DNA of 64,000 nucleotides from Sphingopyxis sp. CCNWLW2 (GTDB taxonomy: Bacteria; Pseudomonadota; Alphaproteobacteria; Sphingomonadales; Sphingomonadaceae), in contig NZ_JBAWKJ010000001.1 of assembly GCF_037095755.1 (NCBI RefSeq), forward strand, positions 248,001 through 312,000. The letters are read 5' to 3'. Each line of letters opens with the position of its first letter. Position 1 is the stretch's first letter. The notes beneath the pieces were generated by a model. That model searched no databases and was not told the DNA's origin. It saw only the letters and a program-made list of their open reading frames with translations. The position numbers and the translations under genes are program-made. This document shows positions 7,966 to 18,800 of this stretch, piece after piece.

Positions 7966-10056
7966 ATGAACGCACCCGACGTCCTTGTTCCCGCGGCCGA
8001 CGCGCCCGCGCAGGATGGCCGACAGGCCGCGGTGCCGCTGCGCAAGCGGGTGCGCCGGCTGGTCATGCAGCTCGGCCCGTCGCGGATGGCAGCGACGATC
8101 GTCTTCCTGATGATCGCGGTCCTGATCGCACGCTTCAGCTGGCAGATGCCGCTGATCGACGCCGCCGAACGCGCGCTTTACGACGCGCGCGCGACGCTGA
8201 TGGCGCCGCATGTCGAACAAGATAAACGCATCACGCTCGTCACCTATAATGACGAAACCCTGTTCAACACCGGCATCCGCTCGCCGCTCGACCGCACCTT
8301 GCTCGCCAATGCGCTCGGCAATCTCGACCAGATGGGCGCGAAGGCGATCGGCATCGATATCGCCTTCGATTCGCCGCGCCCCGACGACGATCTGCTGAAG
8401 GCGCAGCTACGCGCGATGAAGACCCCGACCTGGCTGGCCTATGCCGAACAGGCAAGCAACCCGAACACGATCTTCTACGAACAGCAGAAATATCTCGAAT
8501 CCTATATCGCCGACGTCACGACCGCGAAGACCAAGCCGACGAGCGTGTTGTTCCGCACCGACGACGACAGCGTGATCCGCAACTGGCCCGACCGGCCGAA
8601 GAATTTGCCGCCGTTGATGTCCAACGCGCTGGCGCCGGTCGACGCGGCGCATGCCAATTTCCAGGGCAATATCCGTTTCCTCGTCCCCGCACGCGCCGCG
8701 GCGGGGCAGGAAGAGCCCGTCTTCGCCAACATCCCGATCGACACCTTCGCGATGCCGATGGATGCCGAGATGCGCGCCGGTTTTTCGGAGCTGGTCAAGG
8801 GCCGCTATATCCTGATCGGCGGCGACATCATCGACAACGACCAGTTCAACACGCCACTCAGCCGTTTTCCCGACGCGATCACCGGCCAGCATGAGACGAT
8901 GATCGGGCTCGAGGTCCATGCGCATATGCTCGCGCAGCAGCTCGACGGGGCGTGGACGCGGCCGATCGCCATGCCGGCGCTGTGGGTGCTCGCGGTGCTG
9001 ATCGTCCTTGCCGGCGGGCTGACGAGCCTCATCGACCTTCGCGCGCGCTGGGTCGCGCTCGCCTTCCTTGGGCAAATGGCCTTTTTCATCGCCTTCCCCT
9101 TCTGGCTGCAGGGGCGCGGTATCGACACGACGACGCTGCCGACCTTCGGCTGGGCGGTCGGCTGGCTGTTCGGTTATGCCGCGGTGGGCACCGCCGCGCG
9201 CACGATCGGGTCGCGCCAGCGCGCCTTTGCCCAGTCGGCGCTCGGCAAATATCTGCCCGCCGACGTCGCGGCGCAGATCATGCGCGACCCCGACCAGTTG
9301 TCGCTCCACGGCGAGCGGCGCAATATCTTCTGCGTCTTCACCGACCTCGAAGGCTTTACGAAGCTCAGCCACGCGGTGACGCCGGAAACCGTCGCGCGGC
9401 TGCTCAACGAATATCTCGACCGCCTGTCCGACATCGTGCTCGAACATGGCGGAACGATCGACAAGTTCGTCGGCGATGCGATTGTCGCCTTCTGGGGCGC
9501 GCCGCTCAGCCGCCCCGACGATGGCGTGCGGGCGGCGGCGGCCGCGCTCGCCATGTATCAGGCGGGCGAGAAATACCGCGTCGACCTGGCGGCCGAAGAC
9601 GTCCCGCCGATCGGAATGACGCGCGTGGGCCTGCACGTCGGCGACGCGATCGTCGGCAATTTCGGCGGCGAGGGACGCATCCAATACACCGCGCTCGGCG
9701 ACAGCATGAACACCGCGTCACGGCTTGAAGCCGCGAACAAGGGCCTCAAAACCGGCGTGCTGATCTCGGCCGAAGCCGCCGCGCGCTCGGGCCGCGACGA
9801 TCTTGTGCCAATGGGCCGCGTCACGCTGCGCGGCCGCGCGCAACCCGTCGATGTCTTCACCCCGCGCCCCGACCTTGCCCCCGACCAGCGCGCGCGCATC
9901 GCCGCATTGGTCGCCGCGCACACCGCGGGCGATAAAAAAACCTATGTGACCTGTGCCACAGCAATACAGGCGGATTTCGGTCAGGATGCAGCCATCATGT
10001 TTCTGATAGAACGCCTTAATGAGACCAAAGAGGGAGAAAGCTATGTCCTTTCCTGA
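7966..10056 (+). CDS. CHASE2-domain receptor adenylate/guanylate cyclase
   Basis: A 696-residue membrane receptor starting 4 bases after the CHAT stop. One helix (about residues 42-60) precedes a periplasmic CHASE2 sensor (about 60-330; TLVTYNDETLF, GAKAIGIDIAFDSPRPDD, YILIGGDIIDNDQFNTP). Three helices follow (about 335-410), then a cytoplasmic class III cyclase domain (about 450-640). Metal-binding Asp460 (FTDLEGFT) and Asp504 (KFVGDAIVAFWG) are present, as are Lys500 and Thr575 (YTALGDSMN), the Lys/Thr pair typical of bacterial adenylate cyclases, and Asn582. The enzyme should therefore be active and make cAMP in response to a periplasmic signal. The gene is co-transcribed with CHAT and overlaps the next gene by 14 bases. 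Confidence 0.92.
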   Translation: MNAPDVLVPAADAPAQDGRQAAVPLRKRVRRLVMQLGPSRMAATIVFLMIAVLIARFSWQMPLIDAAERALYDARATLMAPHVEQDKRITLVTYNDETLFNTGIRSPLDRTLLANALGNLDQMGAKAIGIDIAFDSPRPDDDLLKAQLRAMKTPTWLAYAEQASNPNTIFYEQQKYLESYIADVTTAKTKPTSVLFRTDDDSVIRNWPDRPKNLPPLMSNALAPVDAAHANFQGNIRFLVPARAAAGQEEPVFANIPIDTFAMPMDAEMRAGFSELVKGRYILIGGDIIDNDQFNTPLSRFPDAITGQHETMIGLEVHAHMLAQQLDGAWTRPIAMPALWVLAVLIVLAGGLTSLIDLRARWVALAFLGQMAFFIAFPFWLQGRGIDTTTLPTFGWAVGWLFGYAAVGTAARTIGSRQRAFAQSALGKYLPADVAAQIMRDPDQLSLHGERRNIFCVFTDLEGFTKLSHAVTPETVARLLNEYLDRLSDIVLEHGGTIDKFVGDAIVAFWGAPLSRPDDGVRAAAAALAMYQAGEKYRVDLAAEDVPPIGMTRVGLHVGDAIVGNFGGEGRIQYTALGDSMNTASRLEAANKGLKTGVLISAEAAARSGRDDLVPMGRVTLRGRAQPVDVFTPRPDLAPDQRARIAALVAAHTAGDKKTYVTCATAIQADFGQDAAIMFLIERLNETKEGESYVLS

Positions 10057-10801
10057 TTTCCGGATGCGCCGCTTCGGCCTCACCGCCGCCGCGGCCATCG
10101 CCGCCATCGCCATGGTCGGCACCGCCGCCGCCCAATCGATGGTCGTCCGCTCGACCGGCCCGTCGGCGGGCAAATATCCCGCCGGTGCCAAGCTCAAGTC
10201 CGCCGACAAGCTGACCCTCGTCGCGGGCGACAAGATCGTGCTGATGCAGGCCGGCAAAACCCGCACGCTGTCGGGGCCGGGCACCTTTGGCGCCACCGGC
10301 ACGGTACAGGCGAGCCAGTCGCTCGGCGGCAACGTCACGCGCATGCTCGCCAAGGGTCCGACGATGCGGTCGCGCGGCGGGTTTTCGCGCGGTCCGGGCG
10401 ATGAAACCCCCGCCAATGTCCGTGCGCCGAACCTCTGGTTGCTCGACTATCGCGAGGGCGGGACCTTTTGCGTCCTCGATCCCGCCGTGCTGATGTTGTG
10501 GCGCCCCAACATGGAAGGCGACACCGCGCTGGAGATCGAAAGCGCCGGCAAAAAAGCGACGGTCGCGATCGTCGACGGCGCGAATTTCCGCAAATGGCCG
10601 ACCGATGTGCTGCCCGTCCAATATGGCACCGACTATCGCCTGTCGGGCGGCGGCCTCGCCAGGCCGGTGACGGTGCGTTTCGCCGCGATCGAAAATGCGC
10701 CCGACACGGTCGAGGGATCGGTCGATATGCTGATGGCGAAGGGCTGCTCGCCGCAGCTCAACCGCCTGGTCGACACGATGTCGGAAGCCGAAGCGGGATA
10801 A
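10043..10801 (+). CDS. Exported protein of unknown function in the CHAT/TPS cassette
   Basis: A 252-residue protein from ATG 10043, with AGGGAGAAAG upstream inside the cyclase gene. An N-terminal signal peptide (FGLTAAAAIAAIAMVGTAAAQ) directs export. Residues about 45-95 (LKSADKLTLVAGDKIVLMQ, then TRTLSGPGTF) look like the small beta-rich segment found in FecR-like or SH3-like periplasmic proteins. The rest is unassigned (LWLLDYREGGTFCVLDPA, then NFRKWPTDVLPVQYGTDYRL). It is the third gene of the cassette, between the cyclase and the TpsB transporter. A role as ligand, chaperone or accessory to the secreted exoprotein is possible, but nothing in the sequence shows which. Confidence 0.75.
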   Translation: MSFPDFRMRRFGLTAAAAIAAIAMVGTAAAQSMVVRSTGPSAGKYPAGAKLKSADKLTLVAGDKIVLMQAGKTRTLSGPGTFGATGTVQASQSLGGNVTRMLAKGPTMRSRGGFSRGPGDETPANVRAPNLWLLDYREGGTFCVLDPAVLMLWRPNMEGDTALEIESAGKKATVAIVDGANFRKWPTDVLPVQYGTDYRLSGGGLARPVTVRFAAIENAPDTVEGSVDMLMAKGCSPQLNRLVDTMSEAEAG

Positions 10802-10855
10802 GGTAAATGGATGGGGCGGCGGCCATTGTCCCCGCCCTATCCGTCTGATAATCTT

Positions 10856-10897
10856 CCAAGGAAATTCCGCCGGTCGCGTGACGGAACATTTCCTTGG
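10856..10897. promoter_or_regulatory. Imperfect hairpin between the CHAT/cyclase genes and tpsB
   Basis: CCAAGGAAAT (10856-10865) and ATTTCCTTGG (10888-10897) are perfect inverted repeats. Inner bases TCCG and CGGA extend pairing after a two-base bulge. There is no T-run after it, so it is not a classical terminator; an operator or mRNA-processing site is possible. Confidence 0.5.
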
Positions 10898-10907
10898 GTC
10901 GAAATTT

Positions 10908-10930
10908 GCGCTGCCGCTTTGCGGCAGCGC
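10908..10930. promoter_or_regulatory. Strong GC hairpin upstream of tpsB
   Basis: A 10-bp perfect stem GCGCTGCCGC/GCGGCAGCGC with a TTT loop, 11 bases after the preceding hairpin and 55 bases before the tpsB start. It lacks a T-run. It may attenuate read-through or shield the mRNA of the secretion pair. Confidence 0.5.
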
Positions 10931-10985
10931 CAGTGGAGTTGGCGCATCGCGATCGTCGCGGCGCGCCCATACGCAAGGGGTGGTG

Positions 10986-12809
10986 ATGGCCGTGTCGGGG
11001 GACTTCGGAATACATGCGATTATCCGGCCGAAGCGCGCCGCGATCCGCAGCGCGCTGGCCGGTTCGGCGGCGCTGATCGCCGCGGTCCTGCCCGCCGCAG
11101 CGTGGGCGCAGGCGACTCCGCAAATCCCGACGCGCGAGGAAATCCAGCGCCCGCCGCCGGTGCCCGCGATCCAGCCCAATGAACAGGTCGTCGCGGTCGA
11201 TGACGGCATCGAGCGCGCGCCTTGCCCGCTCGCCAGTCCCGAGTTCGCCAATGTCCGCTTCACGCTGCGCGGGGTCGAATTTTCGAGCGTCGAGGGCATC
11301 GACAATGCGGTGCTGGCGCCGAGCTGGTCCGACCGCGTCGGCCAGGAACTGCCGATTTCGGCGGTGTGCGACATTCGCGACCGCGCCGCGACGATCTTGC
11401 GGGCAAAGGGCTATCTGGCGGCGGTCCGCGTGCCGCCGCAGACGATCGGCGACGGTGTCGTCCGGCTCGATATCTTGTCGGCGCGCATGTCGCGGATCGA
11501 GGTACGCGGCGACGCGGGCGCGAACGAACGCCTGCTGCAACGCTATCTGTCGCGGCTCGACGACCAGCCGGTGTTCAACATCGTCGACGCCGAACGCTAT
11601 CTGCTCCTCGCACGCGACATTCCGGGGATGGACGCGCGCCTGACGCTGCGCCCCGGCGCGGTTCCGGGAGAGGTCGTCGGCGAAATCACCGTCGCCCGCA
11701 CCCCCTTCACCTTCGACTTCAACGCGCAGAATTTCGGCTCACGCGACGTCGGCCGCTGGGGTGGCATCGCGCGCGCGCGCTTCGCCGGCCTCACCGGCAT
11801 GGGCGACCTCACCACGGTCAGCTTTTATGCGACCCCCGATTTCGACGAGCAAAAAGTCGTGCAGGCGTCGCACGAGTTCCGCGTCGGCGGCGAAGGGCTC
11901 CGCTTCGGCGCCAGCTATACCTATGCCTGGACGCGCCCCGACATCACCGGCTTTCCGGTCAAGTCGAACACCCAGATCGTCAGCCTGTTCACCGCTTACC
12001 CCCTTGTGTTGACACAGGCGCACCGTGTGACCCTCGGCGGCGGGCTCGATATTATCGATCAGGACATCAGCCTCGCCAGCATTCCGATCAACCACGACCG
12101 GCTGCGCGTCTTCAACCTCCGCGCGGACGCTAGCTGGATCGACCCCGGCTCGATCGCAGGGCGCGGCGGTTACAGCCCCAGCGAACCGCGCTGGTCGCTT
12201 TCAACCTCGTTCGAGGCGCGCAAGGGTGCTTCCTTCCTCGGTGCCAGCGACGATTGCGGTCCCGGCGGCACGGCGTGTTTCCTGCCCGGCGCGATCCCGC
12301 TGACGCGTGTCCAGGGACAGCCCGACGCCTTCCTCGTCCGCGCCAATGCGCTCGCCGAATGGCGGCCGGCAAAGCTGTTCACGCTGTCGGCGGCGCCGCG
12401 CGCGCAGTGGGCGAACGATCCCTTGCTCGCCTATGAGGAATTTTCGGGCGGCAATTTCACCGTCGGGCGCGGCTTCGACCCCGGCACGGTGATCGGCGAC
12501 AGCGGCGTCGCGGTGGCTTTGGAAGCACGCTACGGCTCGTTCGTTCCCGCCAATACCGAGAGCTTCGCTTTCCAGCCGTTCGTCTTTTTCGACGCCGCGT
12601 GGGTGTGGAACAAGGATAGCGCCTTCGACGGGCTCGATCCGCAGAAACTCTATTCGGCGGGGGGCGGCATACGCGTTGCCTACGGCGATCTCGCGCGGCT
12701 CGACATGACGCTCGCCGTACCGCTGAACCGCGGCGGTTTCCTCGCCGAGCGGCCCGATCCGCGGCTGCTGATATCGCTGACAACCTTATTCGGCGTGAGG
12801 GCGCGCTGA
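10986..12809 (+). CDS. Two-partner secretion outer-membrane transporter (TpsB, ShlB/FhaC family)
   Basis: A 607-residue protein. ATG 10986 was chosen because GGGGTGG precedes it and a long signal peptide follows (AAIRSALAGSAALIAAVLPAAAWAQ, ending near residue 42). Residues about 70-250 hold two POTRA-like domains (VRFTLRGVEFSSVEGID, ATILRAKGYLAAVRVPPQTI, RIEVRGDAGANERLLQRYL). The C-terminal part is a 16-strand barrel with the Omp85/TpsB motif VGRGFDPG (Arg495), ending in the aromatic-rich final strand SLTTLFGVRAR. TpsB proteins move a TpsA exoprotein across the outer membrane. The tpsA gene starts 2 bases downstream, giving a complete pair. Confidence 0.92.
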   Translation: MAVSGDFGIHAIIRPKRAAIRSALAGSAALIAAVLPAAAWAQATPQIPTREEIQRPPPVPAIQPNEQVVAVDDGIERAPCPLASPEFANVRFTLRGVEFSSVEGIDNAVLAPSWSDRVGQELPISAVCDIRDRAATILRAKGYLAAVRVPPQTIGDGVVRLDILSARMSRIEVRGDAGANERLLQRYLSRLDDQPVFNIVDAERYLLLARDIPGMDARLTLRPGAVPGEVVGEITVARTPFTFDFNAQNFGSRDVGRWGGIARARFAGLTGMGDLTTVSFYATPDFDEQKVVQASHEFRVGGEGLRFGASYTYAWTRPDITGFPVKSNTQIVSLFTAYPLVLTQAHRVTLGGGLDIIDQDISLASIPINHDRLRVFNLRADASWIDPGSIAGRGGYSPSEPRWSLSTSFEARKGASFLGASDDCGPGGTACFLPGAIPLTRVQGQPDAFLVRANALAEWRPAKLFTLSAAPRAQWANDPLLAYEEFSGGNFTVGRGFDPGTVIGDSGVAVALEARYGSFVPANTESFAFQPFVFFDAAWVWNKDSAFDGLDPQKLYSAGGGIRVAYGDLARLDMTLAVPLNRGGFLAERPDPRLLISLTTLFGVRAR

Positions 12810-12811
12810 CC

Positions 12812-15800
12812 ATGAATTTTGCATCGAGGACAACGGATATGCGTGCCATCGCCTCCCTCTCGCCCAGCGGCCCCGGCAAGCAGCGACTGCTGACGAGCTG
12901 CGCGATCGCCGCCGGGATGATGGCACTCGCCTATGGCGGCCCCGCGCTGGCGCAGGTCGCGGGGTCAGGCACGATCACGACCCTCCCTTCGGGGACGACC
13001 GCGGGCACGGGCGTGAATCCCTCGACGGTCAACGTCACCGGGCCGCAAAGCATTGTCGACTGGACGCCGTCCAATACTCCGGTTGCGGGCGTGATCGACT
13101 TCCTGCCGGGAGGCAACACACTGAACTATGTCGGCGACACCGCAGGCTATGTCGTCCTCAACCGGTTCGTCGACGGGGCGGGCACCTCGATTACCGACCA
13201 GATCGGGCTGAATGGCATTGTAAACAGCTATGTCGGAGCGACGACCGGGCCGCGCGGCGGCAATATCTGGTTCTATAACGCCGGCGGCATCCTGATCGGC
13301 GCGACCGGCATAATCAACGTCGGCAGCCTTGTCCTCACCACCAACGACATCATCACCACGGGCGGCCTGTTCGGTCCGGGCGGAGAGATCCGGTTCAACG
13401 GGGCGGCGGGCAGCACGTCGGCGATCACCGTCAACGGCGCGATTAACGCGAACAATGTCGGCAACCCCGGCAGCAGCTACATCGCGCTGGTCGCGCCGCG
13501 CGTTGTCCAGGCGGGCGCCGTGCGGGTCGACGGGTCGGCCGCCTATGTCGCCGCCGAACAGGCCGAAATCCGCATCAACGGCGGCCTCTTCGACATCAAC
13601 GTCACCCGGGGGGTCGAAGGCGGCAACGCGATCACCCACACGGGCACGACCACCGGCCCCGCGCATCAGGACGGCGATACCGACCAGAGCCGCATCTATA
13701 TGGTCGCCATTCCCAAGAATGACGCGGTGACGATGCTGGTGTCGGGCGCGATCGGCTATGACGACGCCGTCTCGGCAACAGAGGAAGACGGCGCGGTGCG
13801 CCTGTCGGCGGGCTATAATATCGTCGGCGGCGACCTGGCGACGACCCCGGTCAACGCAACCGCGGCGAACATCACCGCGGGCGACACGCTGTTCCGCAGC
13901 AGCACGGTCGCGCGCGCCAGCAACGTCCTTGCCGCGCAGCCGACGCAGCCCCTGCCCTCTTCGCCCCCGCCGCTGTCGTCGGCCGGCCAGTTCTTCGTCG
14001 AAGGCAACGGGACCTTCATCGGCGACGCGAGCGCGACGGTTTCGATCGGCGCCAACCAGTCGGGCGGCGCCGCCGGCACCTTTACCGTGCAATCGGGCGG
14101 CCGGGACAGTGCGCCCGGCAATGCCGCGGTCAATATCACCGGCGGGACGTTCTCGGCGCCGGGTGCGCTCTCGATCCTCGCCTCGGGCACTCCCGATGCC
14201 CTTACCGGCGACAGTCAGGGCGGCACCGCCAGCCTGACAATCACCGGCGGCAGCGTGACAACGGCGGGGGTTACGGTCGAGGCCAACGGCTTCGGCGACC
14301 GCGACGCGGGCGGCTCAAGCGGTAACGGACGCGGCGGCAATGCAAGCATTTCGGTCAGCGGCACCGGCAGCTCGCTGACCGCCGGCAATATCTTCATCAA
14401 TGCGCTCGGTACGGGCGACAGAAATTTTGTCAGCGGACCGCCCGCCGCCAACGGCAGCGGCACCGGGGGCACGGCAAGCCTGACTGTTGCGAACGGCGGC
14501 AGCGTCGGGCCCGCGGCGCTGCTGTCGCTCGACGCGCGCGGACTCGGCGGCATTGGCCTCACCCAGTCGGGCGACGGCACCGGCGGCACCGCGCGCATCA
14601 CGGTGTCGGGCACCGGCTCCACTTTGTCGACCACGCAAAGTTTCGTTCAGGCCGCGGGCGAAGGCGGCCGGAATGTCGGCGGATTCCTGACGCAGAATGG
14701 CGGCAACGGGACCGGCGGCACGGCGGAAATATTGATCAATGCCGACGCGACGTCGGTCGTGTCGCTGGGCGACCTCGGCGCCAGCGGCTTCGGCCGCGGC
14801 GGCGATGCGGGCGGAAGCGAGAATACCACCGGCGGCGATGCGCTGGGCGGTATCGCGAGGCTGACCGTCGACGGCGGCATCAATGCGCAATTCACCTCTA
14901 TAACGCTGGATGCCTCTGCGGCTGCCGGAACAGCAACGACGCCGAGCGGCACCACCGGTCAGGCGGGCAACGCGCGCGCAAACAATGTGACATTGGCGGC
15001 GACCAACGGCTCGACCATCAGCAGCAGCGGCGTCATCAATCTTTTCGCGGTCGGCATGAATCGCTTTCCATTCAATCCTGCCGGAGAAAATTTCGGATCG
15101 GGTACGGGTGGCAATGTCGCCGTCAACGCGACCGCAGGGGGTACGATCAGCACCGGCAATCGTTTCACTGTCCAGGCGATGGGCGGAAACATGTCCAACG
15201 CCGTCACGCAAAGCGCCGGAAACGGCGTTGGCGGCAATGTCGACTTCCTCGCCGACGGCGGAACCATCGTGGCCGAGGTCTATGAGGTCAATGCCAGCAG
15301 CAGCACGGCCCATGTGGTTGGCACGGGCGGCGCCGCGCAGGGCGGGACGATCGACCTATTTGCCCGCAATGGCGGGGAAATCCGGGCGACTCTCGACGCA
15401 ACGAACCAGCTCCACGTCAGCGCGACTTCCGGCAGCAGCGCCGCCGGCGCCGCGGCGATGGGCGGGACGATCCAGCTGATCGCCGATGGCGGCCGCCTCG
15501 ACCTGGGCGTCGGGGCCGACCTGATCGCGGGCGGCACGTCGGGGGGTGCGATAACGGCGGGAGCGACCGACCCGACCGGCATCGGCGGAACCATCCTGAT
15601 CGGGACGACCGCCAGTTCCGGCAGCGCAATCGACTATGGCCAGATTTTTGCGGTAGCGGACGGCCGTACTGCGGTGGAGCTCGAGGTTCCGGGCGGGCCG
15701 ATCGATAGCAGCGGAAATGGACTTGGCGGCACGGTCACGCTCGATGTCCGGGGAGGCACCCTGTCGGGCGGTCTTATCGAACTGTCGGCCAATGGCGTCG

Positions 15801-18800
15801 GCAGCGGCGGCAGCGCGAACGGCACCGGCGGCACCGCGACCTTCACCCAGACCGGCGGCGACATCTCGATCAGCGACTTGAGCGTCAGCGCCGACGGCAT
15901 CGGTGGCATTGCCCAGGGCGTGTCGGGCACGGGCACTGGCGGTGTCACGACGATCGACCTGTCGGGCGGGACGATCACCGCCGCCGACATCATCGCATCG
16001 GCGAACGGCGAAGGCCGTTCGGGGATGGACGGGAATGATGACGATCCGGCCAACATCATCGCGGGCGGCACCGGCGGTGCGGGTGTCGGCGGCAATGCGG
16101 CCATCAACATCGGCGGCACTGCCGTCGTCGATGCGAGCGTCATCGAGGCCAATGCCAACGGCACCGGCGGCACCGGCGGCGGCTTCAACGCGGGTTTCGG
16201 GTCCCCACCCGGAACGCCCGGCAATGGCGGAAACGGGTCCGGCGGCACCGCCAGCGTCAACCTGACCGGCGGCTCCGTCACGGCGAGCAGCGTGACCGCC
16301 GAGGCATCGGGCATCGGCGGCGAGGGCGGCTCTTCCTTCTTCTCGAGCAGTTCGGGCAGCGCGACCGGCGTCGGCGTCGGCGGCGGGGGCGGCATCGGCC
16401 GGGGTGGGCGCGCGACGATCGGACTGGCGGCGACGTCGGGCACGATCACCGACGTCGGTGCCGTTGCGCAGGGCACCGGCGGCCTTGGCGGCACGCACAA
16501 TGTCGGCGGCACGGGCGGCGATGGCTATGGCGGTATCGCACAGGCGATCGTCGACGATTTCGACGCGGGCACGCTCCAGATCGCGCTCGATTCGACGGCG
16601 CAGGGCGGAAACGGCGCTAACGGCCGCGACGGAGGCGGCGGCAACGGCGGCAACGCCTTTGGCGGGACATCGAGCGTCCTCGCCGACGGCCCCAATGCGA
16701 TCGTCGAGGTCACGCAGGCCAATTTCGTCACCGGCGCGACCGGCGGCAATGGCGGTAACGGCAACCTGGGCTTCGCTTCGTCAGCGGCGATCGCGCCTTC
16801 GGGCGGCGATGGCGGCAGCGCGCAGGGAGGCGCGATCGAGGTCATTTCGCGCGACGGCGCGGCGATGACGCTCGGCCTGGCCGCAGGCGACGTCGTGGAA
16901 CTCGGCAGCACGGGCATCGGCGGCAACGGCGGCAACGGCAGCACCGCCGATTTCGGCGCCGGCAATATTGGCGGCGATGGCGGCCTCGGCGGCGGCGGGG
17001 TCGGCGGATCGGTACGGCTGATCGCCGACGGCGGCACGGTCACGACCGCCGGCGAGTCTCTGGAAATCAATGTCAGCGGCCAGTCGGGAACCGGCGGCAA
17101 CGGCGGCCTTGCCGGCGGCGGCGGCAGCCTGCCCGGCACAAACGGCGGTTTTGCGGGCACCGGCGGCGGACGCGTCCATATCGATGCGCTGACAACCAAC
17201 GCCGGCCCCGGCCTGATCGACCTTGGCAACACCAATATCTTTGCCAGCGGCGATACCGCCGGCCGAGTCGAAATTCGCAGCGACAGCCGGATCAACTTCA
17301 CCAGCCTCGACGTCGAGGTGCGCGGCCTTGCCAATCCGACCAACAACGACACCGGCACAGCGCCCGCGGGCATCTTCCTTGGCGCGACCGGCGGCACGAT
17401 CGAAGCCGGCAGCCTGACGCTCGGCACCGACGGCTCGATCGGCCTTTATGCGGAGGGCGCCGGGCACGTGATCGTCGGCGAAACGGCGCAGCTGCAGGCG
17501 GGCGACCAGATCGATATCCGCCACGACCTGCGCGGAGCCAATGCGGCACCGACGATCGAGGCCACCGACGATCTGTTCATCGTCGCCGGAACCAGCATCA
17601 GCGGCGCGCCGGGTAGCCTGCTCGCCGCAGGGGGCACGCTCTCGCTGACCGGCGAAGGCCCCGCGGCGACGATCGGTGTCGACCGCCTCGACGCCACCGA
17701 TATCGCGATCAACGGCGGCGGCGCCGCGAGCGTCGAACATGCCGAAGCGGTCAATGATTTCGCCGCGAGCGCCGCGAGCTTCCGTACCGGGCTGAATTCA
17801 ATCATCACCGGCGGCGATATCTCGATCACCTCGCCCGGTGCCGTCGATCTCGGCAACTCGACCGCGGGCGGCTTTGTCCAGGTCCAGGGCCAGTCGATCA
17901 CCTTCAACTCGATCACCGCCGGCCTGTCGGTCGGGCTTTCGGCGGAGGGGACGACCGCGGGCGCCGAAGGAATCCGCGGCGGGTCGATCAGTGCGGGCGA
18001 GGACATCAACCTCTTCGCTAACAGCATCGCGCTCACCGGCAATGTCACGGGCGCGGCGTCCTTCTTCGCCTTCGGCACCGGCGGCGCGGTTGCGGTGAAC
18101 AATGCCGACGTCGATGGGAACATCTCAATCTTCTCGGCCGCCGACCTTTCCGGCATCTATGTGGCGGGCGGCAATATCTTCCTGAATTCGGACGCCAATA
18201 TCAACGCTTCGGCGCAGGCGAATGGCGGTTATGTCGACCGCAACGGTATCGCGGCGGAGGGCAATCTGTTCGTCATCGCCGCGGACAATGCGGCGCTCAC
18301 CGACAGCTCGGCGGCGCGCATGTTCGGCGTCAACGCCGGGGCCGCGGCGTCGATCGATGGCGGCACGGCGGGCGAAGATGTCCTCGTCATTGCGGGAACG
18401 ACCGCCAGCCTGACCGATGTCACGGGCGGCGACGACATCACCGTCCGCGCTGCGGGCAATATCGACGCGCTAAACGTCCGCACTACCGGCACTGGCGCCG
18501 ACACGCATATCCTCGATTTCTCGACAGCCTCGGGCAGCCCGACCTTCACCATCGGCACGGGCGAAGGGTCGCAAGGCATCAATGGCGCCGACATCGTGAT
18601 GGCGTCGACCGCCGGCGCGATCGAAGCGGCGACGCTGTCCGCCGGCGACGATATCCTGCTCAACGCCGCGAACAGCATTGCCGTCAACGGCGCGACGACG
18701 CTCGGCCTCGGCACCACGGGCGGTGACAGCAGCATCCGCACGCAGGGCGGCGGGGCGACGCTCGCAGGCCTCGATGCCTTCAGCGACGTCGTGGTCGATG

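Noticed and set aside
14212..17200. Repeat block as a CRISPR array
   Set aside because: Units are degenerate, continuous in frame and Gly-coding, with no constant repeat or unique spacers.
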